From JAAYZQ01 sp034428935 (GTDB lineage Bacteria; Chloroflexota; Anaerolineae; JAAYZQ01), in contig DAOUHB010000177.1 of assembly GCA_034428935.1 (NCBI GenBank), positions 1-47,341 on the forward strand: a stretch of 47,341 nucleotides of DNA, given 5' to 3'. The translations under genes were made by a program, and so were the position numbers. This document shows, one piece after another, positions 15,960-24,306 of this stretch (the first letter of the stretch is position 1; every line of letters begins with the position of its first letter). Under the pieces are notes generated by a model. The model did not search any database and had not been told where the DNA came from. It worked only from the letters and a program-made list of their open reading frames with translations.

Positions 15960-18396
15960 GTGCCTCCTCCTCTTTCTCCGCCTCCCCGAACCGCTTGCTG
16001 CGCTCGGCCATCTGCACCAGCCGTTTGGCCACCAGGTAGTTGATGCTGCCCGGGGGATAGTTGCCCTCCTCGTCCTTTTCCCCGGCCGGCGCGCCGGTGA
16101 GGATCTCGATGCCCCGGTCGATGGTGTCCACCGCGTAGACGTGGAACTGTCCCTCGCGCACGGCATTGACCACGTCCTGCCGCAGCATGAGGTGCTGGAC
16201 GTTGGACGTGGGGATGAGCACGCCCTGATCGCCCGTCAGCCCCTGGGCCTTGCAGACGTCGAAAAAGCCCTCGATCTTCTGGTTCACGCCGCCGATGGCC
16301 TGCACCTCGCCGTGTTGGTTCACCGAGCCCGTGACCGCCAGCGACTGCTTGATGGGCACCTCGGAGATGGCCGACAGGAGGGCATACAGCTCGGCCGACG
16401 AGGCGCTGTCGCCCTCGACGCCGGCGTACGACTGCTCGAAAACCAGGCTGGCCGACAGGGCCAGGGGTGTGTCGGTGGCGTAGCGCTCGCCCAGGAAGCC
16501 GGAAAGGATCAGCACCCCCTTGGAGTGGATCGGCCCCGACATCTCGACCTCGCGCTCGATGTTGATCAGGTTGCCCTTGCCCAGCCACACCCGGGCCGTG
16601 ATGCGGCTCGGCTGGCCGAAGGCAAAGTTGCCCAATTGCAGCACCGACAGCCCGTTGACCTGCCCCACCTTTTTCTCGCGCGTATCGATGAGGAGGATGT
16701 TACGCTGGATCGACTCTTGCACGCGCTCTCTCATCCGGTCCGAGCGGTAGATGCGGGCCTCGATGGCGCGCTCCACGTCGTTGGCGGTGACCGCCTCGTG
16801 GCCGTTCTGGCTGGCCCAGTAGTTCGACTCTCGGAGCAGGTCGGCGATGTCGCGCATCTGGACCGAGAGCTTGTCCGAGTCGCCCAACATGCGCGCGCTC
16901 TGCTCGAGCACGCGGGCCACCCCCGAACGGGCAAAGGGTTTCAGGTTCTCGCGCCGCACGATGGAGGCAATCATGCGGGCGTACAGCTCCTGGTTTTCCT
17001 GGTTGCGATCCATCTGCGATGCAAAGTCGGCCGACACCTTGAACAACTCCGGAAAATCCGGGTCCATGTAGTAGAGCAGGTAGTAAAGCTCCGGATCGCC
17101 AAAGAGGGCCACCTTGACGTCGAGGGGGATGGGCTCCGGCTCCAGGGATGTGGTGGTGATGAGGCTCAGCATCTGGCCGACCGATTCAATGCGGACCTCG
17201 CGAGACTGGATGGCCCGCTTCAGACCCTCCCAGGCGTAGGGCTGGACCAGCACCTTGCGCGCGTCCAGGACCAGGTAGCCGCCGTTCGCCTTGTGCATGG
17301 CCCCCGGCTTGATGAGGTTAAAATCGGTCACCAGCGCTCCGAGCTGCGCCTGGTGCTCCACCCGGCCGATGAGGTTCTGATAGGTCGGGTTGTCCTCGTG
17401 GATGACGGGCGCCCCCGTCGCCTGGCTGTTGTCGACGACGACGTTGGCGCGGTACCGGCGCATCAGGACCGATTCGGTCCCGGTTTGCTGCGCCGCGGCC
17501 AGGCCCCGCAGCATGGGCGGCAAGTTGGCCGCCGCTTCTTCTTCGCCGCCCAACACGCTGCGGGCATGTTGGACGACGTCCTTCTGCACGGCGTCCAGAT
17601 GCTGCACGATCTTTTCGTTGTCCCGGTACTTTTGCCGGAGGTCGTCGATGAGCCCCCCGACGGCAAACTGGGCAATCTCGCGGTTTAGCTCCTTGAGCCG
17701 TTCCTGGATGCCGCGCTGCCAGCCTGGAACCTGTCGCACGATCTTTTGCAGCTCCTCTTGCAGCTCCTCGACCTCGGCTTCCATCCGCTTGCGCTCTTCC
17801 TCGGAAAGGTTCTGGATCTCCTCGGGCGCCATGACCTCGCCCTCGCGCATGGGCGCAAAGGCCAGGCCGGCGGGCGTGCGCAGCAGGGCGATGCCCCGCT
17901 GCTGGGCTCGTTCCTGGAGCTGCTCGAAGGATTGCGATTGGCGCTCCTGGAACTCGGAGGCGATGGTCTGCTTGCGGGCCTGATATTCCTCGCTCTCGAA
18001 GGCAGCGGAAAGGGCCGTCTCGAGCTCTTCAATGAGGGTTTCCATGTCCTGCCGAAAGACCGTTGCCCGGCCGGCAGGCAGGCTGATGGCGCGCGGCCTG
18101 TGGGGCTCGTCAAAGTTGTTGACGTAAACCCAGTCGGGAGGCACGGAAGCATCCTCGGCGCGCTGCTGGAAGTAGTGGGTGACCACCTCGCGCTTGCCGG
18201 TGCCCGCCGGCCCCAGGGCAAAGATGTTATAGCCCCTGGCGGCAATGCCCACACCGAATTGCATGGCGTCCACGGCCCGTGGCTGGCCCAGGACAGTGTC
18301 CAGGTCCTCCAGGTCGGACGTCGTCTCGAAGGAGAGGTTCTCGAAGGTCGTCTCCTGGTACAGCTCTTCCGCCGTCAGTTCTCTCGTTTCCGTCAT
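15952..18396 (-). CDS. LonB-like ATP-dependent protease (AAA+ plus S16 protease domain)
   Basis: An 814-residue soluble protease with an N-terminal AAA+ module (Walker A ALGPAGTGKREVV, residues 62-68, interrupted by a long coiled-coil insertion of about 200 residues rich in Glu/Gln), a winged/lid part with ARIYRSDRMRERVQESIQRN, and a C-terminal Lon protease domain. The catalytic dyad is visible: Ser664 in YAGVEGDSASSAEL and Lys707 in AIGGVNQKIEGFF, 43 residues apart as in Lon. The ATG at 18394-18396 has an AAGGAGG ten bases upstream. It lacks the N-terminal LAN domain of classical Lon and resembles the bacterial homologues of archaeal LonB annotated as AAA-family ATPases. It lies between ftsH and the universal stress gene. 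Confidence 0.88.
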   Translation of the reverse strand: MTETRELTAEELYQETTFENLSFETTSDLEDLDTVLGQPRAVDAMQFGVGIAARGYNIFALGPAGTGKREVVTHYFQQRAEDASVPPDWVYVNNFDEPHRPRAISLPAGRATVFRQDMETLIEELETALSAAFESEEYQARKQTIASEFQERQSQSFEQLQERAQQRGIALLRTPAGLAFAPMREGEVMAPEEIQNLSEEERKRMEAEVEELQEELQKIVRQVPGWQRGIQERLKELNREIAQFAVGGLIDDLRQKYRDNEKIVQHLDAVQKDVVQHARSVLGGEEEAAANLPPMLRGLAAAQQTGTESVLMRRYRANVVVDNSQATGAPVIHEDNPTYQNLIGRVEHQAQLGALVTDFNLIKPGAMHKANGGYLVLDARKVLVQPYAWEGLKRAIQSREVRIESVGQMLSLITTTSLEPEPIPLDVKVALFGDPELYYLLYYMDPDFPELFKVSADFASQMDRNQENQELYARMIASIVRRENLKPFARSGVARVLEQSARMLGDSDKLSVQMRDIADLLRESNYWASQNGHEAVTANDVERAIEARIYRSDRMRERVQESIQRNILLIDTREKKVGQVNGLSVLQLGNFAFGQPSRITARVWLGKGNLINIEREVEMSGPIHSKGVLILSGFLGERYATDTPLALSASLVFEQSYAGVEGDSASSAELYALLSAISEVPIKQSLAVTGSVNQHGEVQAIGGVNQKIEGFFDVCKAQGLTGDQGVLIPTSNVQHLMLRQDVVNAVREGQFHVYAVDTIDRGIEILTGAPAGEKDEEGNYPPGSINYLVAKRLVQMAERSKRFGEAEKEEEARD

Positions 18397-18421
18397 TTGT
18401 TCGTGTCCTCCTTGTGCGCTA

Positions 18422-20416
18422 TCAGGCCAGCTCGAGGCATTCTTTCGATTCTGCCGCCTGGAGGCTATCGGGCCTGTCGCCCGTAACAATCTCGACCACT
18501 CTTTCGCCCGGCAGCTCTTCGACTTCCAGCAGGGCTTCGACGATGGTATCCAGTTTGCCGCGGTTTCGTTGCAGGATGTCGGTGGCGCGGGCGTAGGCCT
18601 CGTTCAGGATTATCTGCACTTCCTGGTCTACGATGCGCGCCGTGCTCTCACTGTGCTGCCGTCGCTGCGCAAAGTCCTGCCCCAGGAAGACCTCGTCGTT
18701 CTCGCTGCCCAGGGCCATGTGCTCCAGGCTGGCGCTCATTCCCCAATCGAGCACCATCTTTCGGGCCAGGCCTGTGGCCTGTTTCAGGTCGTTTTCGGCG
18801 CCGCTGGTGGACGTGTTGTACGCCAACTGCTCCGCGGCGCGGCCGCCCATCATCACCGCGATCCGGTCGAGCATGTACTCGCGGGGGTAGATGTACTTGT
18901 CGCGCTCGGGCAACTGCTGCGTGACGCCCATGGCCCGGCCCCGGGGGACGATGCTCACCTTGTGGATGGGATCGGCGTTGGGCACCACGGCGGCCACCAG
19001 GGCGTGGCCCGCCTCGTGATAGGCCAGCATCTCCAGCTCCTCGTTCGTCAGGCACAGGTTCTCCCGCTCCAGGCCCATGATAATCTTGTCCCGGGCATCC
19101 TCGATATCCTCGAACTCGATCTGGTCCTTTCCCCGGCGCGCCGCCAGCAAAGCACCCTCGTTGAGCAGGTTCTCCAGGTCGGCGCCGCTGAATCCCGGCG
19201 TTGCCCGCGCCAACCTCTCCAGGTCGACTCCGCCGGGCTTCTCCTCCGAGGCCTGGGCCAGGGGCTTGTTGCGGCTGTGAATCCGCAGGATCTCGAGGCG
19301 ATCCATCATGGTCGGCAGATCGGCCGTGATGCGGCGATCGAACCGCCCCGGCCGCAGCAGCGCCGAGTCGAGGATGTCGGGCCGGTTGGTGGCGGCCATG
19401 ACGATGACCTCCTCGTTGGCCTTGAAGCCGTCCATCTCGGACAGGAGCTGGTTCAGGGTCTGTTCTCGCTCGTCGTGGCCGCCGCCCAGGCCGGCGCCCC
19501 GCTTCCGCCCGATGGAATCCAGCTCGTCGATAAAGATGATGCTCGGCGAGGCCTTTTTTGCCTCCTGGAAGAGGTCACGGACGCGCGAAGCGCCGACCCC
19601 CACCAGCATCTCCATGAAATTCGAGCCCGTGATGCTGAAAAACGGCACGTCGGCTTCGCCGGCAACCGCCCGGGCCAGCAGGGTCTTGCCCGTGCCCGGC
19701 GGCCCCACCAGGAGCACGCCCTTGGGCACCTTTCCGCCCAGGCGCTGAAAGTACTCGGGCTCCTTCAAGAAGCGGACAATCTCCTCCAGCTCTGCCTTGG
19801 CGCCCCGCAAGCCGGCCACGTCCTTGAAGGTCGTCCGCTGCTTGCTGCGCTCGTACAACTGGGCTCCGCTCCTGCGCATGTTCATGATGTTGGAGATGCC
19901 CCCTCCGCCCCCTCCCCGCATCTGTCTGAAGAAATAGAGGCCCACGCCGATGAGGAGCAGGAAGGGCAAAAAATTCAGGGCGATCAACCACCATGAGCCA
20001 CTACTCTCCGGCCTCGTTTCGAGCGCCACGCCCTGTTCCTGCAATAGCGACAGGAGCTGCTCGTCGCCGAAGGAGGGCAAATAGGTCGTGAACTCCGTGT
20101 ACTCTACCTCCGCGCCGGCCTCGTTTTCTATGGTTGCCGGCTCCCTGAGGGTGCCCTGGATCTGATCGCCGCTAACCAGGACGTTGCTGACATTTCCCGC
20201 TTCGAGCTGTGCCCGGAAGGTGCTATACTCCACCATCGGACCCTGTTGCCCGCCTGGCCCCAGGGCGCCCCACAGCCAGAAGGCAATCATCGGCAGGACC
20301 AGGAGCCAAAGCAGCCCCCAACGGCCGCAGCCTGCCTGGCCGGGCTGGAAAGGGGAGCGCTGGCTCAAGTTTTCCTGATCCTGATCTGGCCTATCCTGAT
20401 CTGGATTGCGTTTCAA
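18422..20416 (-). CDS. ftsH: ATP-dependent zinc metalloprotease FtsH
   Basis: Membrane-anchored hexameric protease that extracts and degrades membrane and soluble proteins. The 664-residue chain has a Gln/Asp-rich cytosolic head, TM1 (about residues 33-52), an extracytoplasmic domain, TM2 (about 141-163), then a Gly-rich hinge, AAA+ domain with Walker A GPPGTGKT (238-245), Walker B IIFIDE (293-298), the SRH arginines in LLRPGRFDRR, and the zinc site HEAGH (467-471). The start is a TTG at 20414-20416 with GGAGG six bases upstream; no ATG is suitably placed. Leading to LonB after 25 bases, it forms a quality-control pair. Confidence 0.95.
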   Translation of the reverse strand: MKRNPDQDRPDQDQENLSQRSPFQPGQAGCGRWGLLWLLVLPMIAFWLWGALGPGGQQGPMVEYSTFRAQLEAGNVSNVLVSGDQIQGTLREPATIENEAGAEVEYTEFTTYLPSFGDEQLLSLLQEQGVALETRPESSGSWWLIALNFLPFLLLIGVGLYFFRQMRGGGGGGISNIMNMRRSGAQLYERSKQRTTFKDVAGLRGAKAELEEIVRFLKEPEYFQRLGGKVPKGVLLVGPPGTGKTLLARAVAGEADVPFFSITGSNFMEMLVGVGASRVRDLFQEAKKASPSIIFIDELDSIGRKRGAGLGGGHDEREQTLNQLLSEMDGFKANEEVIVMAATNRPDILDSALLRPGRFDRRITADLPTMMDRLEILRIHSRNKPLAQASEEKPGGVDLERLARATPGFSGADLENLLNEGALLAARRGKDQIEFEDIEDARDKIIMGLERENLCLTNEELEMLAYHEAGHALVAAVVPNADPIHKVSIVPRGRAMGVTQQLPERDKYIYPREYMLDRIAVMMGGRAAEQLAYNTSTSGAENDLKQATGLARKMVLDWGMSASLEHMALGSENDEVFLGQDFAQRRQHSESTARIVDQEVQIILNEAYARATDILQRNRGKLDTIVEALLEVEELPGERVVEIVTGDRPDSLQAAESKECLELA

Positions 20417-20471
20417 GATGACCCTCCTTGGGCGTGGATTTGCTCACGTTCTGGACCGGTGCTTGTTGCCA

Positions 20472-20834
20472 CTAGTCCGCTTCTCGGTCTCGAGCGCAGT
20501 CGATGCACAGGCGCGTCTGGGGCAGGGCCTCCAGGCGCTCGATGTCGATGGGGCGGCCGCACGATTCGCAGATGCCGTACGTCCCCGCCTCCAGGCGTTC
20601 CAGGGCGTCTTCCAGCTCTTCGGCGCGCTGTTGGAGTTGTTCCTCTCGCGCCGGGCTAAGCTCCCAGGGCACGATGACCGGTTCGTCGGTGCCCGAGAGA
20701 AAGTCTCCGGTGTCGCGCGAATTGCCCTCCAGGTCGTCCAACTGCTGGCGGGTGGTGTCCAGCGCCGCACGCAGGCGCTCCCGGATGAGCGTCTCCCGGG
20801 ACTGCTGCGCCTCGTTCCCCGTTTCTTCTGTCAT
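20472..20834 (-). CDS. TraR/DksA-family zinc-finger protein
   Basis: A 120-residue protein with an N-terminal coiled coil (about residues 14-82, very Glu/Gln/Arg rich) and a C-terminal C4 zinc finger: Cys89 and Cys92 in ICESCGRPI, Cys110 and Cys113 in LCIDCARD. The layout is that of DksA/TraR proteins that enter the RNA polymerase secondary channel and modulate stringent-type responses, although many members of this short class are untested. The acidic tip residues typical of DksA (DxxDxA) are only partly present (EGNSRDTGDF). It lies eight bases after the PRC-barrel gene and 55 bases before ftsH. Confidence 0.82.
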   Translation of the reverse strand: MTEETGNEAQQSRETLIRERLRAALDTTRQQLDDLEGNSRDTGDFLSGTDEPVIVPWELSPAREEQLQQRAEELEDALERLEAGTYGICESCGRPIDIERLEALPQTRLCIDCARDREAD

Positions 20835-20842
20835 GGTGCCCC

Positions 20843-21598
20843 CTATTCCGGCTCTTCCCAGTACTTGCGGCGGCCATAGTAATCGTACAGCCGCTCCTCG
20901 TAGTCGCGGTTTACGGGCGCGCCCGGATCAAACGCGGGGCTGTTGCGGATGCTCTCGCGCTTGAGGTCGATGTACACCATGCGCTCCAGCCAGTCGACCT
21001 GCTGCACCCAGCTCGGGACCAGGAGCACCTTCTTGCCGGGCAGCCAGTTCCCCGTGTCCACCACCAGGTAGCGAACCACCCACGATTCGTCTTCGACGAT
21101 AAAGTCCTCCACGTGGCCGATGTCTCCGTCTGTGGCCAAGATGTGGTAGCCGGTCACTTCGCGAACACTGTGCAGGTTTGGATCGCCCTGGACCTCATCC
21201 TTATCCTCGTCCACGTCCGGGACAATGCTCCGGGCCGCCACGGCGGCGCTCGTACCCGTGAAGGGGAACGGCGACTGCCAGTAGGGCACCCAGTGATAAT
21301 GCCTGTGCAGCTCGGCCTCCATCTGCCTGGACACCGGCATGTCGCGCTCGATGGGGGGACTCGCCTCCACCTGTTCCATGGTCAGGCCCACGTCAAAGGT
21401 CTCGCTCTCCGCATCGGCCCAGCCGAGGACCAGGGCTGATAAGAGCACCTGCCGTTCGGTGAGCCAACCTCCGGTATCGGCCACGAGGTAGCGCACGAAC
21501 CAGGCAACGGCGTCGAACAAAAAATCGTCCACCTTGCCAATTTCGCCGTCGTTGGCCCGCAACTCGTAGCCGAGCATGGTCTTCAAGCTTCTCAGCAT
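20843..21598 (-). CDS. Tandem PRC-barrel domain protein
   Basis: A 251-residue soluble protein with two PRC-barrel domains, the beta-barrels found in ribosome maturation factor RimM and photosynthetic reaction-centre H subunit. The domains are residues 3 to about 80 (KTMLGYELRANDGEIGKVDD, FVRYLVADTGGWL) and about 128-210 (EVTGYHILATDGDIGHVEDF, WVVRYLVVDTGNWLPGKKVL), joined by a linker with Tyr/Trp-rich HRHYHWVPYWQS. There is no signal peptide. The C-terminus ends in a similar Tyr-rich segment (YEERLYDYYGRRKYWEE). It heads the 17-kb run of stress and acyl-CoA genes. Function unknown; such proteins are common beside general-stress genes. Confidence 0.8.
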   Translation of the reverse strand: MLRSLKTMLGYELRANDGEIGKVDDFLFDAVAWFVRYLVADTGGWLTERQVLLSALVLGWADAESETFDVGLTMEQVEASPPIERDMPVSRQMEAELHRHYHWVPYWQSPFPFTGTSAAVAARSIVPDVDEDKDEVQGDPNLHSVREVTGYHILATDGDIGHVEDFIVEDESWVVRYLVVDTGNWLPGKKVLLVPSWVQQVDWLERMVYIDLKRESIRNSPAFDPGAPVNRDYEERLYDYYGRRKYWEEPE

Positions 21599-21660
21599 AT
21601 CCTGTCCTTCCTAACTCAATGGTAGTGGCACCGGCCTCGACGCCGATGGTGAACCAGTGC

Positions 21661-21674
21661 GGTTGGCGCCAACC
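21661..21674. promoter_or_regulatory. Perfect palindrome upstream of the PRC-barrel/ftsH run
   Basis: GGTTGGCGCCAACC is a perfect 14-bp palindrome, 63 bases upstream of the ATG at 21598. A weak -10-like TACCAT lies at 21620-21625 on the minus strand. It is a candidate operator for the long run; no second copy was found in the window. Confidence 0.35.
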
Positions 21675-21745
21675 AACCAGCGTCTCGCTTTGCCCCCCCC
21701 TGGCCCCGGCGCCTGCGACTCACCCTCCGGGCCCTTCCCTGCCGG

Positions 21746-21836
21746 CTAGCGGCCAAAGAGGATCCAGATCAGCCGCACGATGGGCCGGCTCAGCAGGGCA
21801 TAAGACGATCGTGGCCACCAGGGCCGTGCTGCTCAC
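21746..21836 (-). pseudogene. Possible frameshifted ~29-residue membrane peptide after ldh
   Basis: A GTG at 21834-21836 overlaps the ldh stop codon (GTGA) and begins MSSTALVATIV. After the TT at about 21803-21804 a one-base shift gives YALLSRPIVRLIWILFGR and a stop at 21746-21748. Joined, the two halves make a single hydrophobic 29-residue peptide with a terminal Gly-Arg. Without the shift the frame continues as a Pro/Ala-rich sequence unlike a protein. This could be a decayed small gene, a sequence error, or chance. Confidence 0.3.
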
Positions 21837-22831
21837 CCGCCGTTCTCGATCTGGTCCAGGGCCTCGCGCAGAACCGCGGCCGAGCGACGAAGGGCAGCGA
21901 CCTCGGTGTTGTCCAGGGGCAGGTTGAGGGTCCTCTCCACCCCCGCCCGGCCGACGACCGCGGGCAGGCTCAGGTACACCTCCTCGACCTCGTAGTAATC
22001 GGGCACCAGGTTCGAAATAGAGAGAACGGTGTGTTGATTGCGCAGAATGCTCTCCACAATGCGGAGCAAGCCCATGGCCACGGCATAATAGGTGGCGCCC
22101 TTGCGCTCGATAATCTCGTATGCCGCATCCCGCGTCCGGGCAAAGATGTCTTCGCGGGCCTCGGGGCCCAGATCGCAGCCGTGGTTCCGGCAGTAGCTCT
22201 CTAGCCCAATCCCCGTGATGTTGGCCATGCTCCACACCGGCACTTCGCTGTCGCCGTGCTCGCCGATGATGTGGGCGTGCACGTTGCGGGAGTCGACCCC
22301 CAGGTGCTGGCCCAACAGGTAGCGGAAGCGGGCCGTGTCCAACACCGTGCCCGAGCCGATGACGCGCGCGGCGGGCAGGCCCGATTCCTTCCACGCGACA
22401 TAACTCAGGATGTCCACGGGGTTGGTAGCGATGAGCAAGATGCCCGTGCGGTTGTGCTCGACGATGTGCGGGACAATGTCCCGAAAGATCTTGGCGTTCC
22501 GTTTCAACAGCTCCAGCCGTGCCTCCCCGGGCCGCTGGGCCGTTCCGGCCGAGATCACTGTCACGTCGGCCCCGGCGCAATCGGCATAGTCGCCGGCCCA
22601 GATGCGCATCGGGTTCGACAGGGGCACGGCGTGGCTGAGATCCATGGCCTCGCCCTCGGCCCGGCTGCGGTTCACGTCGATCAGGACCAGCTCGCCGACG
22701 AGCCCGCTGGTGAGGAGCGCGTAGGCAAAGGTAGAGCCCACCTGGCCCGCGCCCACCACGGCTATCCTGTGGGCGCGGGGCAGCTCTTGCTGTCGCTGGT
22801 CATTTGCTGGCTCTGTGGCCTTGTAGTCCAT
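21833..22831 (-). CDS. ldh: L-lactate dehydrogenase
   Basis: Interconverts pyruvate and L-lactate with NADH. The 332-residue protein has the Rossmann motif RIAVVGAGQVGSTFAYALL, the acidic NAD-selecting end VLIDVN, the substrate loop SAGTAQRPGEARLELL with Gln at the position that separates lactate from malate enzymes (Arg in malate dehydrogenases), ATNPVDILSYV, and the catalytic His in IIGEHGDSEVPVW. The ATG at 22829-22831 has GGAGG five bases upstream; an upstream in-frame ATG at 22882 has none. A 22-residue Gln/Glu-rich N-terminal extension precedes the fold. It stands alone, with no partner gene close by. Confidence 0.92.
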   Translation of the reverse strand: MDYKATEPANDQRQQELPRAHRIAVVGAGQVGSTFAYALLTSGLVGELVLIDVNRSRAEGEAMDLSHAVPLSNPMRIWAGDYADCAGADVTVISAGTAQRPGEARLELLKRNAKIFRDIVPHIVEHNRTGILLIATNPVDILSYVAWKESGLPAARVIGSGTVLDTARFRYLLGQHLGVDSRNVHAHIIGEHGDSEVPVWSMANITGIGLESYCRNHGCDLGPEAREDIFARTRDAAYEIIERKGATYYAVAMGLLRIVESILRNQHTVLSISNLVPDYYEVEEVYLSLPAVVGRAGVERTLNLPLDNTEVAALRRSAAVLREALDQIENGG

Positions 22832-22975
22832 GCTGGCCTCCGTCACAGTACGAGAATTGGCCTGTGCGCCTCTTGCTTCCAAACGTCGTTCCCGCCTCCT
22901 CCTTGAGCCGGGTCACGGTCCCCTGGGTGCAGTCCGGATGTCAGCGCAAGAGCTGGAGCTGGGAAAGAGGGTACT

Positions 22976-23638
22976 CTACTCCATGGGTTGTCGTAAAGCC
23001 AGATACGCCGCTGCATCTTCTCGGCTGTTCACCTCAAGTTTTTGCAGGATATTGTGAACGTGGTTCTTGACCGTGCCGACTTCGATGACCAGCTCCTCCG
23101 CAATCTGGCGATTGCTCATTCCTTCGGCGATGAGATGCAAAATCTCCAGCTCTCGTGGGGTCAATTCCTGGCCCCCATCGCCGTTGGTTCCTGCGGCTGC
23201 CATCGGTTGTGTGGCTTGCCGGGCCAGCTCGCTGAGGCGGCGCATCAGGGCGCCTGCGATCTTGGGTGACACGAGGGCGTGGCCCTCGCAGGCCGAACGG
23301 ATGCGCAGGATCATATCGTCCACGGAATCGTCGGCCAGGACGTAGCCCGTCACGCCCGCCTGTACAAACTGGAGCACCTGCTCCCTTGATTCGGTGAGGC
23401 CCAATACCAGCACCTGGGCTTTCGGGGCCGCCTCCTTTAACGTGTAAACCAGCTCGAGTGCGCGTGCGCGGCCGAGATCGGTGTTTACCAGCGCGACGTC
23501 GCACCCGGCACCCAGGACCAGCGCCTCCTCTGGCGTATGAGCACAACCGACGACGGTCATGTCAGCCTCTTCTTCCAACACGGAGGCAATGGCGTTGCAC
23601 GTCAACGGGATCTCGTTTACCAGGAGTACGCGGATCAT
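22976..23638 (-). CDS. LuxR/NarL-type regulator with a degenerate receiver domain
   Basis: A 220-residue DNA-binding regulator. Residues 1 to about 125 are a CheY-like receiver (MIRVLLVNEIPLTCNAIASV); residues about 155-215 are a LuxR-type helix-turn-helix (LTPRELEILHLIAEGMSNRQ, GTVKNHVHNILQKLEV). The phosphoacceptor is not there: aligned with NarL, CDVALVNTDL puts Asn52 where Asp is expected, and the metal-binding acidic pair is Asn8-Glu9. The conserved Lys loop is also replaced (VLADDS). It is probably controlled by something other than phosphorylation. The ATG at 23636-23638 was chosen over an upstream frame extension because the fold starts there. It lies downstream of the DJ-1 gene in the same direction. 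Confidence 0.85.
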   Translation of the reverse strand: MIRVLLVNEIPLTCNAIASVLEEEADMTVVGCAHTPEEALVLGAGCDVALVNTDLGRARALELVYTLKEAAPKAQVLVLGLTESREQVLQFVQAGVTGYVLADDSVDDMILRIRSACEGHALVSPKIAGALMRRLSELARQATQPMAAAGTNGDGGQELTPRELEILHLIAEGMSNRQIAEELVIEVGTVKNHVHNILQKLEVNSREDAAAYLALRQPME

Positions 23639-23643
23639 ATCTT

Positions 23644-23730
23644 TTACCTCTCTTTTGCAGTTGTGGCGCATTGCCTACGGAACAGAACAGAATTCTCTGG
23701 TGCCACCGCGACGTTACCCTGCTGTTCCAT
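23644..23730 (-). CDS. Possible 28-residue leader ORF in front of the LuxR-type regulator
   Basis: An open frame from ATG at 23728-23730 to TAA at 23644-23646 starts MEQQGNVAVAPENSVLF and stops five bases before the regulator's ATG. GGAG lies nine bases upstream of its start. The close spacing would suit translational coupling or attenuation. No family is recognised and chance cannot be excluded. Confidence 0.22.
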   Translation of the reverse strand: MEQQGNVAVAPENSVLFRRQCATTAKER

Positions 23731-23777
23731 GCGTCACCACTCCGAGGTTGCCAAATCGATGGGCGCCTTCACGCCGC

Positions 23778-24296
23778 CTACACCAGGGCGGCAATGATGG
23801 CACGGCAAAAAGCGGGCAGGTCGTCCGGGTAGCGCGAGCTGATGAGGTTCTCGTCCACCACCACCTCCTGGTCCACCCAGTTCGCCCCCGCGTTCTGTAG
23901 ATCGTCGCGAATGGCGGACACCGAGGTGACCTGCCTGCCCCTGACGATGCCAGCCGAGATGGGAACCCAGCCGGCGTGGCAAATCATGGCGACCACGCCG
24001 CCGCGCTGATCGACCCTGCGCACCAGGTCCAGCATCGCCTTGTGGCGTCGCATGCGGTCGGGGGCATAGCCGCCCGGGATGATGACGGCGTCGAACTCGT
24101 CGCCGGACACGTCCTGGGCAGCCACGTCGACCTCCACGGGGAGCCCGTGTTTGCCGTGATACGTCTCCACGCCCCTCATACCTACCACCGACACGTCGGC
24201 ACCCTCTTCCCGCATACGGATGAGTGGGTACCACAACTCCAGATCTTCGAAATTGTCCTCTGCGAGAACCGCGATTCTCTTCCCTTCCAAGCGCAC
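23778..24296 (-). CDS. DJ-1/PfpI-family protein (deglycase/protease-like)
   Basis: A 172-residue class I glutamine amidotransferase-like protein of the PfpI/YhbO/YraA branch. The nucleophile is Cys106 in VVAMICHAGWVPISAG, at the nucleophile elbow with His107, and the supporting acidic residue is Glu17 in AEDNFEDLELWYP. VIIPGGYAPDRMRRHK is the conserved turn before it. These proteins act in stress protection (glyoxalase, deglycase or peptidase activities have been claimed for the family). The start is GTG at 24294-24296 with GGAGG six bases upstream. It follows the single-domain receiver by ten bases, so both probably share the promoter at 24763-24848. Confidence 0.88.
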   Translation of the reverse strand: MRLEGKRIAVLAEDNFEDLELWYPLIRMREEGADVSVVGMRGVETYHGKHGLPVEVDVAAQDVSGDEFDAVIIPGGYAPDRMRRHKAMLDLVRRVDQRGGVVAMICHAGWVPISAGIVRGRQVTSVSAIRDDLQNAGANWVDQEVVVDENLISSRYPDDLPAFCRAIIAALV

Positions 24297-24306
24297 TCTT
24301 GCCCTC

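Noticed and set aside
13983..18486. Long plus-strand open frames opposite pdhA, the stress protein and LonB
   Set aside because: Same reason: antisense shadows of well-supported genes, without ribosome binding sites.
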